DNA of 64,000 nucleotides from Psychrobacter sp. P11G3 (GTDB lineage Bacteria; Pseudomonadota; Gammaproteobacteria; Pseudomonadales; Moraxellaceae), in assembly GCF_001435845.1 (NCBI RefSeq), contig NZ_CM003596.1:1302001-1366000 (forward strand), read 5' to 3'. A program made the position numbers and the translations under genes. This document shows, in pieces, positions 8,253 to 17,664 of the stretch. How positions within the stretch are numbered: the first letter of the stretch is position 1; the number at the start of each line of letters is the position of its first letter. Under the pieces are notes generated by a model that had not been told where the DNA came from, made no database searches, and saw nothing but the letters and a program-made list of their open reading frames with translations.

Positions 8253-10181
8253 ATGCGCCAATGGATTGCATTAAGCTTACTGTGGATGAGCGCTTTACTA
8301 CTGCCTGTATCAGCATCTGCTGCCTGTAACTCAACGATTAAATTTGGGGCACTGACATGGGAGAGTGGGCAGTTCACCTCTGGCATACTCAGACATATCG
8401 TAGAAGATGGATACGGTTGTACGGTAGAGGAGGTACCAGGAGCAGGGCCTGCACTTGATACAGCACTATCACAAAATGACATTCAGGTCATCGGGGAGCA
8501 GTGGGTTGGTCGCTCGCCAATCATGGAAAAAGCCATTGAGCAAAATAAAGTGGCTATCATCGGCGATACGCTAAAAGGTGGTGCAACTCAAGGCTGGTAT
8601 GTCCCGCGATACGTCTTGGAAGAGAATCCAGGACTTCGCAGTTATCAAGATTTGCCTAAATATACTGAGCTATTTAAGGACCCTGAAGATCCTGGTAGAT
8701 CTCGCTTTATGAACTGCCCCTCTGGTTGGACGTGTGAGATTTTTAACACACGTTTGCTAAAAACCACCGGTCTAGACAGTCTTTTTAACAACGCACACCC
8801 TGGTACGGGTGCTGCTCTCGATGCCGAAATTACCTCCGCTTTTGAACAGCATAAGCCACTGTTGTTTTACTACTGGCAGCCTACTGGGCTAATGGCAAAA
8901 TATGACCTTGCGCCACTAGAGTTCCCAGCTTATGAGGATGCTTGTTGGCAAAATCTGCTGCTCGCTGATGGTAAGATGGATTGCGTGTCAGGATTTCCAG
9001 TATCACCGTTAGGTATTGCCGTTTCTACCCCGTTTGTCGAATCCAATCCTGAACTAGCAGCTGTCTTTGAAAAGGTGCAATTTACCTCTGATGAGCTAAA
9101 CGGTGCTATCTTGGAGATGAGCGAAAGTAAACGCACTGGCGATGAGCAAGCCGTGGTGTTTTTGCGTGACAACCCAGAGGTTTGGCAAGCATGGTTATCC
9201 GATGAGGCTGCTACCAATCTCGCTACCAAGTTAGGCCTTAGCTCAACGGGTGCTATCTCTACAGAAGCAACTGCATCTAGTATCAATGCGTCAGCGCTCG
9301 CATCAAGCTTTCCTTCATGGTCGCTTGAGACCCCACTTAATAATGCTTTAGCAAACGTCGTTCAAAACTATGGCGATGTATTTCGTACTATTAGCACGAT
9401 GGCGCTTACTTATCTGCTATTACCTATTGAACGATTATTAACGGTTATCCCGCCTTGGTTGATTATTGCATTTGTGACTGTGCTTGGCTGGTTTGGTGTT
9501 CGCAAGATTTGGTTTGCGCTGGCATGTGGTGCAGGGCTGTTTTTGATTGGCGCTTTTGGTTTATGGGGTGCATTAATTGACACTCTAGCGCTGCTTATCG
9601 TATCGGTACTGGTCACGGTGGTAATTGGTATTCCTATTGGTATCGCTATGTCAGGTAGCAAACTGCTACGCAAGATTGTGACGCCAGTGCTAGATATCAT
9701 GCAGACTATGCCGAGTTTTGTATATCTCATACCAGTGCTGATGCTGTTTGGTATTGGTAAAGTGCCTGCGTTATTCGCGACCGTGATTTATGCGTTGCCG
9801 CCCTTGATTCGTCTGACGACGTTAGGGATTACACAAGTCAATCATGAAATGGTCGAAGCAGGACGCTCCTTTGGTAGTACGCATTTACAGCTACTTCTCT
9901 GGATTAAATTGCCACAAGCGTTGCCTAGTATTATGGCAGGTATCAATCAGGCTGTGATGATGTCACTTGCCATGGTGGTATTGGCCTCAATGATTGGTGC
10001 TCCTGGGCTGGGTGAAGATGTATTGCAATCTATCCAAACGCTCAATATCGGTCAGGGTCTACAAGCAGGTACGGCCATCGTTATCGTTGCCATTATCATT
10101 GACCGTATTACGCAAGCATTTGGTCAAGGTAAGCGTACCCGTCAAAAAACCATTGAAGCAGGCAGACGTCCGATTGGATAG
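8253..10181 (+). CDS. Glycine betaine/choline-type ABC importer: periplasmic binding protein fused to permease
   Basis: A 642-residue fusion. Residues 1-24 form a signal peptide ending in VSASA. Residues about 25-330 are a ProX/OpuAC-type quaternary ammonium binding domain, rich in the tryptophans such proteins use for a cation cage (ALTWESG, GEQWVG, QGWYVP, YYWQPTG). After a Ser/Ala/Thr-rich linker, residues about 375-630 are a ProW-type permease with several membrane segments and the ATPase-contact EAA loop (EAGRSFGSTHLQLLLWIKLP). The start at 8253 is supported by AGGAAAGA just upstream, and it begins exactly at the signal peptide. The ATPase gene follows. The order binding-domain-first is the reverse of the Lactococcus OpuA fusion. 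Substrate choice among betaine, carnitine and choline is not resolvable. Confidence 0.88.
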   Translation: MRQWIALSLLWMSALLLPVSASAACNSTIKFGALTWESGQFTSGILRHIVEDGYGCTVEEVPGAGPALDTALSQNDIQVIGEQWVGRSPIMEKAIEQNKVAIIGDTLKGGATQGWYVPRYVLEENPGLRSYQDLPKYTELFKDPEDPGRSRFMNCPSGWTCEIFNTRLLKTTGLDSLFNNAHPGTGAALDAEITSAFEQHKPLLFYYWQPTGLMAKYDLAPLEFPAYEDACWQNLLLADGKMDCVSGFPVSPLGIAVSTPFVESNPELAAVFEKVQFTSDELNGAILEMSESKRTGDEQAVVFLRDNPEVWQAWLSDEAATNLATKLGLSSTGAISTEATASSINASALASSFPSWSLETPLNNALANVVQNYGDVFRTISTMALTYLLLPIERLLTVIPPWLIIAFVTVLGWFGVRKIWFALACGAGLFLIGAFGLWGALIDTLALLIVSVLVTVVIGIPIGIAMSGSKLLRKIVTPVLDIMQTMPSFVYLIPVLMLFGIGKVPALFATVIYALPPLIRLTTLGITQVNHEMVEAGRSFGSTHLQLLLWIKLPQALPSIMAGINQAVMMSLAMVVLASMIGAPGLGEDVLQSIQTLNIGQGLQAGTAIVIVAIIIDRITQAFGQGKRTRQKTIEAGRRPIG

Positions 10182-10266
10182 AAAGTCGTTTAGTGGTATA
10201 CGATTGAACCCATGGTAATCGACCGAAGCCCTAATAATAAAAACCACGTGAATAGTGAGAGCACCG

Positions 10267-11178
10267 ATGAATCATATTCAACTAAAAAATATCAGTAAGA
10301 TTTATAATGCCAGTAGTACGCAAGCACAGTCTGCATTGGCATTGCTGGCTGAGGGTATGGATAGCATCAAGGTAAAAGAGCAAACGGGCTATTCAGTTGG
10401 TCTTTATGATATCAATCTAGATATCAAGGCAGGCGAGTTGCATTGCATCATGGGTCTATCGGGCTCTGGCAAGTCAACGCTGATACGCCATATTAACCGC
10501 TTGATAGATCCAACCAGTGGCGAGATATGGGTAGATACTGCTCTGAATAGAGAATATGCGACTCATACAACGACTGATAGGCAATCAGCGACAGATAATA
10601 TGAGTACGGTAGTAGAAGAGGGTTCTGCTACGGCTATTAATATTTTAGCGCTCAACGACAAGCAGTTGCAGCATTATCGTCAGCAGACAGTCAGTATGGT
10701 TTTTCAGCATTTCGGCTTAGTGCCGCACATGACAGTCATACAAAACGTCGCTTATGGTCTGCGTGTCCGAAAAATGAGTGCAAACGAGCGAAATGAAACG
10801 GCTCGACACTGGCTGAATGAAGTAGGGCTATCAAATCTGGAAAACAGCTACCCTGATGAGCTATCAGGGGGTATGCAGCAGCGCGTCGGGCTAGCTCGTG
10901 CTTTAGCAACGAACAATCCAATTTTGCTAATGGATGAAGCGTTCTCTGCACTTGATCCGCTTATTCGCGCTCAGCTGCAAGACCAACTACTCGAATTACA
11001 AGAGCGATTGAACAAGACCATTGTATTTATTACCCATGATATCGATGAAGCTGTCAAAGTAGGTCAGCGTATCAGTATGCTAAATGGCGGTCGACTCATA
11101 CAAACGGGGACGCCAAGCGAGTTGCGGCATAATCCTGCTGATGATTATGTGGAGCAGTTTATGAGTGCAAAAGCGTAA
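10267..11178 (+). CDS. Quaternary-ammonium ABC importer ATPase, ProV-like, without CBS domains
   Basis: A 303-residue ATP-binding subunit. Walker A is GLSGSGKST, the signature is LSGGMQQRVGLARAL, Walker B is ILLMDEAFSALDPL and the H-loop is FITHDIDEA. It resembles E. coli ProV closely up to residue about 295 but ends there, so the C-terminal CBS pair that senses ionic strength in OpuA/ProV-type ATPases is absent. About 35 polar residues are inserted between Walker A and the Q-loop (residues 95-132). I start at ATG 10267; an in-frame GTG at 10255 is possible. It is 85 bases behind the fused permease and certainly its partner. Confidence 0.88.
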   Translation: MNHIQLKNISKIYNASSTQAQSALALLAEGMDSIKVKEQTGYSVGLYDINLDIKAGELHCIMGLSGSGKSTLIRHINRLIDPTSGEIWVDTALNREYATHTTTDRQSATDNMSTVVEEGSATAINILALNDKQLQHYRQQTVSMVFQHFGLVPHMTVIQNVAYGLRVRKMSANERNETARHWLNEVGLSNLENSYPDELSGGMQQRVGLARALATNNPILLMDEAFSALDPLIRAQLQDQLLELQERLNKTIVFITHDIDEAVKVGQRISMLNGGRLIQTGTPSELRHNPADDYVEQFMSAKA

Positions 11179-11254
11179 GCCGTGTTAACCATCTATGAAT
11201 AGGTTGTCTGGATAGACTTATACGATGTTTTTATAAATGGTTTAAATAATCGCA

Positions 11255-11288
11255 ATCATTTTGCTGGCACTTCACTATCATTTTGCTG
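11255..11288 (+). repeat. 12-bp direct repeat upstream of pncB, 22-bp spacing
   Basis: ATCATTTTGCTG occurs exactly at 11255-11266 and 11277-11288. The start-to-start distance of 22 bases is about two helical turns, and the pair lies just upstream of the candidate pncB promoter. This geometry suits a regulator binding one DNA face, but no regulator is identified. Confidence 0.5.
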
Positions 11289-11304
11289 CAATCAAAAGTG
11301 AACT

Positions 11305-11333
11305 CTGAAATAAATACCAAACTTCGTTATACT
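11305..11333 (+). promoter_or_regulatory. Candidate sigma-70 promoter of pncB
   Basis: CTGAAA (11305-11310) and TATACT (11328-11333) are separated by 17 bases, giving four of six and five of six consensus matches. It lies 118 bases upstream of the pncB start. Confidence 0.45.
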
Positions 11334-11450
11334 GAACGGTTTATCGATGGCTCATAATGAATGAGCGTGTATTGTTTATCGTCCACATATGATGTCGCTT
11401 TGTCTATCAAATGACGTTTGTTTCTTATTTTGCACTTTTAAGGCCATAGC

Positions 11451-12677
11451 ATGACCGTTTCTTATGCACCTATTATTACTTCATTGCTTGATAATGATTT
11501 GTACAAATTTACGATGTTACAAGCCATGTTGCATCAGTTCCCGCAAACCCATGGTGTTTATCGCTTTCGCTGCCGTAATAACAAAGATGCAGCCTACCCA
11601 TTGGCTGATATCCAAAAAGATCTAGAGCAGCAACTAGACAGCTTATGCGAATTGCGCTTTTTACCAGACGAGCTAGAGTACTTACGTAGCTTACGCTTTA
11701 TTCGCTCAGATTTCGTTGATTATCTAGAGTTATTTAAGCTAAAACGTCGTTTTATTACGGTAAATACAGACGATAAGGGTCGCCTGTTTATCGACATCGA
11801 AGGGCCGATGATTCAAGCGATGTTCTTTGAAGTATTTGTACTAGCTATCGTCAATGAGCTGTATTTTAATGCTTTATCTAATGACAGCGTGATAGAAGAA
11901 GGGCAACGTCGCCTCGATGCAAAAGTAGCGCTATTACATCAGTATGCCGAAAAGCAAACTCAGTACGGTCAGGAGACGCCGCCATTTATTGTTGCGGATT
12001 TTGGCACGCGTAGACGCTTTAGTCGACGCTGGCAGGCACATGTAGTGGAGACGCTACATAAAGCCGAGCCAAAGATAGTCGGTGGTACGTCTAACGTGTA
12101 TTTGGCCAAGCAGTTAGGAATGACACCAATAGGCACCATGGCGCATGAGTTTATGCAGGCGTTTCAGGCATTAGATGTGCGTCTGCGTGACTCACAAAAG
12201 GCCGCGCTTGAAGCGTGGGTGCATGAGTATCGTGGCGACTTGGGTATTGCATTGACAGATGTGGTTGGAATGGATGCGTTCTTACGTGATTTTGATTTAT
12301 ATTTTGCTAAGCTATTCGACGGTCTGCGTCATGATAGCGGCGACCCTTATATCTGGGGCGACAAGGCAATTGCCCATTATGAAAAGTTAAAAATAGATCC
12401 AAAAACCAAGATTTTGACCTTTAGCGATGGGTTAAATTTAGAGAAGGCGTGGGAGCTGCATCAATACTTTAAAGGTCGCATTAGAACTAGCTTTGGTATT
12501 GGCACCAATCTAACCAATGATATGGGCATTACACCGATTAATATCGTACTCAAGTTGGTAGAGTGCAATGGTCAGCCAGTCGCCAAGCTGTCTGATAGCC
12601 CAGGCAAGACTATGATAAATAACGACACGTATCTTGCCTATCTGCGCCAAGTCTTTGAGGTTGACGAACCAGAGTAA
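11451..12677 (+). CDS. pncB: Nicotinate phosphoribosyltransferase
   Basis: A 408-residue enzyme of NAD salvage that joins nicotinate and PRPP to nicotinate mononucleotide with ATP hydrolysis. Family landmarks are [15 protein letters not shown] at the N-terminus, FGTRRRFS near residue 185, GGTSNVYLA near 212, GTMAHEFMQ with the probable phospho-acceptor His near 227, and GLRHDSGDP near 302. The length matches E. coli PncB (about 400). An AAGG ribosome site is well spaced from the ATG. It stands alone, convergent with xseB. Confidence 0.95.
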   Translation: MTVSYAPIITSLLDNDLYKFTMLQAMLHQFPQTHGVYRFRCRNNKDAAYPLADIQKDLEQQLDSLCELRFLPDELEYLRSLRFIRSDFVDYLELFKLKRRFITVNTDDKGRLFIDIEGPMIQAMFFEVFVLAIVNELYFNALSNDSVIEEGQRRLDAKVALLHQYAEKQTQYGQETPPFIVADFGTRRRFSRRWQAHVVETLHKAEPKIVGGTSNVYLAKQLGMTPIGTMAHEFMQAFQALDVRLRDSQKAALEAWVHEYRGDLGIALTDVVGMDAFLRDFDLYFAKLFDGLRHDSGDPYIWGDKAIAHYEKLKIDPKTKILTFSDGLNLEKAWELHQYFKGRIRTSFGIGTNLTNDMGITPINIVLKLVECNGQPVAKLSDSPGKTMINNDTYLAYLRQVFEVDEPE

Positions 12678-12740
12678 ACCGAATATCAAACTGTTGCGTT
12701 GCCAAATGTGCCAAATGAGATTGATACGCTTGGCTTGACC

Positions 12741-12768
12741 AAACAGCTGCTATCTAGTGGCTGTTTTT
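12741..12768 (+). terminator. Terminator of pncB
   Basis: AAACAGC...GCTGTTT stem with an interrupted inner pairing, followed by TTTTT, between the convergent pncB and xseB genes. Confidence 0.65.
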
Positions 12769-12771
12769 CGT

Positions 12772-13017
12772 TTAACCATCAACACTGCTGGTAGATTTTT
12801 CTTCGGCAAAGGCCACATCCAATGCTTGCTGTACAGCATTGATACGAGTCTCGCAAACGCGATAAGCGGCAATAGACTCTTCAACCGTTGTCATCAGATT
12901 ATCAATATCAGGCTCGTCCTGTTGCTGCAGTTCCGCCGCATTGGTTTTTAAGATATCGTAAGCCGCCTTAAAGGTTTTTGGGGCGGCTTTTTTGCGTCGG
13001 CGAGTAGGGGTTGTCAT
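12772..13017 (-). CDS. xseB: Exodeoxyribonuclease VII small subunit
   Basis: An 81-residue protein, the typical size of XseB, which binds several copies per XseA to form the single-strand-specific exonuclease VII of DNA repair. The pattern FKAAYDILKTNAAELQQ...IDNLMTTVEESIAAYRVCETRI is the helical hairpin of the family. The N-terminus is Arg/Lys-rich. A TAGGAAATTTT ribosome site precedes the ATG. It lies 58 bases behind xseA, as in many genomes where the two are together. Confidence 0.9.
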   Translation of the reverse strand: MTTPTRRRKKAAPKTFKAAYDILKTNAAELQQQDEPDIDNLMTTVEESIAAYRVCETRINAVQQALDVAFAEEKSTSSVDG

Positions 13018-13075
13018 AAAATTTCCTAATTTTTAAAGGTAAGTAGATGAGTAATCTGTAGATATTATTATGTGG

Positions 13076-14608
13076 TTAAGTTGGAGCGCCTGAGGTTTCT
13101 GTCGCTTCTTTATCCATAGTGACATCGAGAATCTGCGCTTTTGCGTTGCCATCTTTTAAAATGATATTGACAGTTTGCTCAGGATAGAGTTGGCTGCTAC
13201 TAGTGAGCGTCTGCTTGTTTTGAGCATCCGTGAGCATGGTGTATCCTTGCTTGAGCACGCGAGACGGTCGATGTAATAGCACAATATCACGTAGATGTTC
13301 GCTATCACGCTGTGCTTGCACAATTTGCTGCTGTGCGTTTTGCATGATTGATTCTTGATAACTTTTGCTATTAGTCGCGGCTTTTGCGAGCTTTTGATGC
13401 GCTAAGGTTTGCATTTGTGTGTATCGCTCAGCCGTCAGTCTGACTGCTTGCTTGACTTGGCGCTGGGCACTTTGTTGAATACTGCGCCATGCATAGTCAC
13501 TGTCCTTTCGTAGAGCGGTGAGCTGCCCAACCGTTTGCGACTGTATTTGGCTTAACTGGCGTGCGGTTTGTTGCTCAGCAATATTCAATTGACGCTGAGC
13601 CGCTTGCTTGATTTGTGCCTGATGTTGTAGCGTCTGAGTGACGAGCTGGGCCAAGTGGCTATGGATAGCAGCGATTACCTTTGAGGGGGTGTCAAAACTG
13701 GTATGTGCCACTTCATCTAAGATGACTTTGTCACGCTCATGACCGATACCCACCCAGACAGGGACAGGCTGCTCAGCAACCAAAGCGGCCAGCTCATAAT
13801 CATTGAGATAAGCCAAATCACCAACCGCACCGCCGCCGCGAATAATGACCAACAAGTCTGGTAGACGCTGATAAATATCGTAAAACTGCTGCTGGGCGCT
13901 AACGATGGCTTGGCGGATTTCAGCAGGCGCATGATTGCCTTGAAAAGTCGCATTATGGTAGTGGAACTGACACGCACCTGTACTGGCTAAGCGATCGGCA
14001 TCTGCTTGAAAATCACCCAATCCGGCCGCCTTTTCAGGAGCGACGACCAGCACATGTTCGATATCAAAAGGAGCGGGTAACTGCTGATTGAGATGTAATA
14101 ATCCTTCACCTGTTAAGCGATCGACCATTTCTGCATATTGCCGTGCCAAGTCGCCTAGCGTATAGCTGGGATCAATATCTTCAATGGTGATTGAAAAGCC
14201 GTACTGGGCATGGAAGCCTGCCGATACTTTGAGGAGTACGGTCAAATCACGCTCAAGCGGCATGCCAGTTGCACGTTCAAACTTAGCTAATACACGAGCA
14301 GCTTTGAAACGCCAGAGATTGCCACGGCAGCTGGCGACCACTTTGCCATCGTCGTCTTTTTCGGCCAGTTCAAAGTAGTAATGACCACCTTTACTCGACA
14401 GATTGCGGATTTCAGCTTTTACCCAGACACGGTGGTCAAAAGTTTGTTTGATGACCATTTCAACCGCTGATAAATAATCACTTAGGCGTAGGACGGTATC
14501 CTCTAGATGGTCTTCCTGCTCAGCGAGTTCCGCCTCTAGAGTGGCCAAATCTTTGGCAGGTGCTAATACTTTGGCCTGTTTAATATTTGAAAGATTGGGT
14601 TTGCGCAT
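13076..14608 (-). CDS. xseA: Exodeoxyribonuclease VII large subunit
   Basis: A 510-residue catalytic subunit. Residues about 35-140 are the OB-fold DNA-binding domain (LSDYLSAVEMVIKQTF, WVKAEIRNLSSKGGHYYFEL). The catalytic domain follows, with PDLLVIIRGGGAVGDLAYLNDYELA and VWVGIGHERDKVILDEVAHTSFDTPSKV near residues 250-305. Then comes a long Gln/Ala-rich coiled coil (about 310-440) and a C-terminal segment containing RPSRVLKQGYTML. The N-terminal 30 residues are an extension relative to E. coli XseA (456 residues). The ribosome site is weak. Forms an operon with xseB. Confidence 0.94.
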   Translation of the reverse strand: MRKPNLSNIKQAKVLAPAKDLATLEAELAEQEDHLEDTVLRLSDYLSAVEMVIKQTFDHRVWVKAEIRNLSSKGGHYYFELAEKDDDGKVVASCRGNLWRFKAARVLAKFERATGMPLERDLTVLLKVSAGFHAQYGFSITIEDIDPSYTLGDLARQYAEMVDRLTGEGLLHLNQQLPAPFDIEHVLVVAPEKAAGLGDFQADADRLASTGACQFHYHNATFQGNHAPAEIRQAIVSAQQQFYDIYQRLPDLLVIIRGGGAVGDLAYLNDYELAALVAEQPVPVWVGIGHERDKVILDEVAHTSFDTPSKVIAAIHSHLAQLVTQTLQHQAQIKQAAQRQLNIAEQQTARQLSQIQSQTVGQLTALRKDSDYAWRSIQQSAQRQVKQAVRLTAERYTQMQTLAHQKLAKAATNSKSYQESIMQNAQQQIVQAQRDSEHLRDIVLLHRPSRVLKQGYTMLTDAQNKQTLTSSSQLYPEQTVNIILKDGNAKAQILDVTMDKEATETSGAPT

Positions 14609-14978
14609 AATATTAGACCAAAGATAATGAAAATATAAAGACTGACGAGGATGTGCTGAATACGATAGCGGATAGTTTAACTTAAAAAGAAGAGCACAAA
14701 AAGCGAAGCCAACAAGCTTTGATTGATATATTATCTATATCGCAGTTTGTTGGCTGTTTAATCAGAGAAGAATTGTATGTCAATTAATGTTAGCGATTGG
14801 ATTGTAAACCTGTTTCTGTTTAAAAGAGGTCGTCGTGTAGAGAAAAGTAGATGGATATTTCTAGCTAGATATAGTCGATCCAAGATAATCCAGATACAAG
14901 GAAGGCAAGCGAAAGTGCTACAAATAGCAGATTGAGTGAGCCTGACACTGTATCTGATTTATATGGTATTGACGATAT
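14609..14978. other. Intergenic region upstream of xseA with a hairpin and a tiny ORF
   Basis: 370 bases. It contains a nested hairpin at 14707-14755 (outer 9-bp arms AGCCAACAA/TTGTTGGCT, inner GATATA/TATATC) and a possible 52-codon ORF at 14777-14935. No known RNA is recognised. Confidence 0.4.
14777..14935 (+). CDS. Possible small basic protein (52 residues)
   Basis: An ATG preceded by AGAGAAGA opens a 52-codon frame rich in Arg, Lys, Ile and Trp, with an amphipathic N-terminus (DWIVNLFLFKRGRR). It has no homologue I recognise and lies in an otherwise empty spacer behind a hairpin. It could equally be chance; I include it because ribosome site, size and lack of overlap make it possible. 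Confidence 0.2.
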   Translation: MSINVSDWIVNLFLFKRGRRVEKSRWIFLARYSRSKIIQIQGRQAKVLQIAD

Positions 14979-15347
14979 TTATTGGCAACGGAAGTTAATG
15001 GTGTATTCGTAATCATCGCTACGTGACAAATCTGGTGTACCCGTGCCAAATATTGAGCCGACGACAGCACCTACTTGACCAACCATACGGCCAGTGCGTT
15101 CGTTTAAGATACCATTATACTTTACATTATCATCAACGATAATCACTTGCTTGCTTCGACAAGTTTTTTGAGCATTATCGATCGCATTTTGTTGTGCCTT
15201 AACTTTGGTATCAGCGATACCTGTTGTCTCATAGATAGAGTTGGCACGTTGGATAACTGGTGAAGAAGGCGTACTCTGACAGGCGCTTAAAGCAATTGCA
15301 GCCACTAATGTAGCCGTCAAGCTAGCAGTTTTATTAAAAGTATTCAT
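14979..15347 (-). CDS. Small hypothetical lipoprotein
   Basis: A 122-residue secreted protein. The signal peptide ends with the lipobox LSAC (Cys23), so the mature protein is a lipid-anchored envelope protein. The mature part (about 100 residues) contains two further Cys, one in QKTCRSKQ and one at the penultimate position, and a glycine-rich GRMVGQVGAVVGSIFGTG stretch resembling short glycine-zipper segments. The pattern AKVKAQQNAIDNAQKTC suggests a conserved surface helix. Function unknown; monocistronic. Confidence 0.75.
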   Translation of the reverse strand: MNTFNKTASLTATLVAAIALSACQSTPSSPVIQRANSIYETTGIADTKVKAQQNAIDNAQKTCRSKQVIIVDDNVKYNGILNERTGRMVGQVGAVVGSIFGTGTPDLSRSDDYEYTINFRCQ

Positions 15348-15649
15348 AAATAATTCCTGATTTATATAAGCAGAATGTCTTAGCTATAGGCAAAGCTTTA
15401 TGAATGTAGCTTATCTAGAGATTACCTGTCTAGACAGTTATTGTGTGCTGTATTACGGGTATATTGCCGATGAACCTTGCCCTAGATATAAACGGGTTCA
15501 ATATCTTGAGAACAGCAATATTGCAAAACTGTAGCCAACCGTTATTGACCAAAAATAAAACAAGTCGCATCCGTACACAGCAAATCACTTGAAATATAAA
15601 TTGTATCTAGGATAATTGAGCCATTCATTTTTTATTAATAAGTAATACT
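15348..15649. other. Gene-free divergent spacer
   Basis: 302 bases between the divergent lipoprotein and hydrolase genes. It should hold both promoters. I see no convincing promoter, repeat or RNA. Confidence 0.4.
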
Positions 15650-16309
15650 ATGCAATTAATTCCTGCTCCTGCTGGCGTGCTCGAGGTTGACGCACTGTGG
15701 CAAAATGACAATCCTAATGATCCAAATACAGACACGGTGGCGCTGCTGTGCCATCCCAATCCGTTGTTTGATGGTACGATGAATAACAAAGTGGTCACCA
15801 CCATGTATCGCTTTGCCCGTGATAATGGTATGCATGTGGTGCGCTTTAACTTTCGCAGTGTTGGTCAATCGACAGGCGAGCATGATTATGCGGAAGGTGA
15901 AGTGGTCGATGCAATGACCGTGCTACAATGGATTGCTGAACAAACCAATGCTCGAAAGCTATGGCTGGGTGGCTTTTCTTTTGGTGGTTATGTCACGGCA
16001 CGCGTGGCTGAGCAAGTGCTTGAAGCTGCACATATATGGGGACTGGGTGACTTTGAAGTAACGAAAATTGCCCTGATCGCACCATCAGTCGAAAAAAACG
16101 ACAGTACTGATATTAGTCTGCCTGCGGATAGAATTTTTGAGATTTATGGTAATGCGGATGAAGTGATTGAACCTGATAATATGCAGGCATTTGCAGACCG
16201 ATTAGGCATTGAAGTCAGCGTGGTCGATGGCGCGGGTCATTTCTTCCATGGTCGCTTATCAGAGCTCAAAGGTTTATTAGACAAGCATAGCTTTGGGCAG
16301 GACAGCTAA
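15650..16309 (+). CDS. Alpha/beta hydrolase (COG2945-type)
   Basis: A 219-residue serine hydrolase. CHPNPLFDGTMNNKVV near residue 35 is the oxyanion region typical of this small-hydrolase group. The nucleophile elbow GGFSFGG places Ser110, an Asp lies in YGNADEVIEPDN near 166, and His is in DGAGHFFHG near 197, so the triad is complete. No signal peptide, so probably cytosolic. Substrate unknown. It precedes zapE by 121 bases. Confidence 0.85.
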   Translation: MQLIPAPAGVLEVDALWQNDNPNDPNTDTVALLCHPNPLFDGTMNNKVVTTMYRFARDNGMHVVRFNFRSVGQSTGEHDYAEGEVVDAMTVLQWIAEQTNARKLWLGGFSFGGYVTARVAEQVLEAAHIWGLGDFEVTKIALIAPSVEKNDSTDISLPADRIFEIYGNADEVIEPDNMQAFADRLGIEVSVVDGAGHFFHGRLSELKGLLDKHSFGQDS

Positions 16310-16430
16310 TTTATTTGTTACCTAGCTGAGCTTGATAGCTTCTGCTTTGATATGGTTTAGCATGGCTTGCTTGGTAGCACCAGTATTATGCTAAATTATC
16401 CTACTATTTTGATATTTATTTAATCCAACG

Positions 16431-17543
16431 ATGAGTCGTATTATGAGTTTATCTCCATTGCAACGTTACGAGAAAGCCGTCAGTACAGATGAGTTTACTC
16501 GGGATGAGCAGCAATTTCAGGCCATGAGCTATCTTGATGAGATATACCATCAGCTCATCAATAGCGCACCGCAAAAGAAAGGGTTTTTTGGCTTTTTAAA
16601 ATCTAAGCCAGTCGCGCCAACGGGTCTTTATATGTGGGGCGGTGTCGGCCGCGGGAAAACTTGGATGATGGACATGTTTTATGACTCGTTGACCATCGAG
16701 CGCAAAATGCGTCTGCATTTTCATCATTTTATGCAGCGTGTCCATAGAGAGCTTAACAAACTACAAGGTGAGAGCGATCCACTCGAAAAAGTCGCCGATA
16801 TTATTTATAAAGAAGCGGTTATCATCTGTTTTGACGAGTTTTTTGTTTCTAATGTTTCTGATGCCATGATATTGGGCGATTTGTTCACTATGCTGTTCAA
16901 TCGCGGTATAACTTTGGTTGCTACCTCAAACATTGAGCCAGCTGGATTGTATAAAGATGGCTTACATCGTGACCGTTTTATGCCTGCCATTGCGGAAGTT
17001 GAGCGTCATACGACGGTAATGAATATCGACTCTGGGATTGATTATCGTCTGCGCGTATTGCAGCAAGCTGAGCTATACGAAGCGCCGCTTACTAAGGCGA
17101 ACTATCATTGGTTAGCCAACCGTTTTGCGAGCTTGTCGAATAATCAGAAAATCAGTAAAGAGCCCATTACTATCAATGGACGAGAAGTAAAAATCAACGC
17201 TTGTACCGAAGATATCTTATTCTGTGACTTCCGTCATCTCTGTATGGCGCCGCGATCAGCCGCCGATTTTATTGAGCTTGCCAAACGATTTAGCACCGTT
17301 TTAGTTGACTCTGTACCAGCATTAGATGACGACTTGCGTGATCCAACGCGCCGTTTTATTTATCTCGTCGATGAATTTTATGATCGCCGTGTAAAACTAT
17401 TGGTACGGGCAGAGCAGCCGATTCTAGACTTGTACCAAGGAGAGAAGTTGGCGTTTGAGATTGAGCGTACTCGCTCACGTCTGCTTGAGATGCAGTCAGA
17501 GGACTATCTACGCATGGACCACCGAGTCGAAGATGTTGCATAG
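16431..17543 (+). CDS. zapE: Cell division protein ZapE (AFG1-like ATPase)
   Basis: A 370-residue P-loop ATPase. Walker A is GGVGRGKTWMMD near residue 70 and Walker B is VIICFDEFFV near 129. The family blocks HFHHFMQRVH, VATSNIEPAGLYKDGLHRDRFMPAI and YLVDEFYDRRVKLL are all present. ZapE binds and modulates FtsZ rings under stress in E. coli. The start may be the second ATG at 16443 (MSLSPLQRYEKAV), since neither has a clear ribosome site. Not obviously cotranscribed with its neighbours. Confidence 0.92.
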   Translation: MSRIMSLSPLQRYEKAVSTDEFTRDEQQFQAMSYLDEIYHQLINSAPQKKGFFGFLKSKPVAPTGLYMWGGVGRGKTWMMDMFYDSLTIERKMRLHFHHFMQRVHRELNKLQGESDPLEKVADIIYKEAVIICFDEFFVSNVSDAMILGDLFTMLFNRGITLVATSNIEPAGLYKDGLHRDRFMPAIAEVERHTTVMNIDSGIDYRLRVLQQAELYEAPLTKANYHWLANRFASLSNNQKISKEPITINGREVKINACTEDILFCDFRHLCMAPRSAADFIELAKRFSTVLVDSVPALDDDLRDPTRRFIYLVDEFYDRRVKLLVRAEQPILDLYQGEKLAFEIERTRSRLLEMQSEDYLRMDHRVEDVA

Positions 17544-17664
17544 TTTATTGCTTAGTTGAGACTGCCTATGTGTAGCTCTCAACTGCTCTATAGCGGTTAA
17601 AAAATAAGAAAATGATATTATAAATAATAAGTAGTGATAGATAATAATAAATAAGGATAAAACA

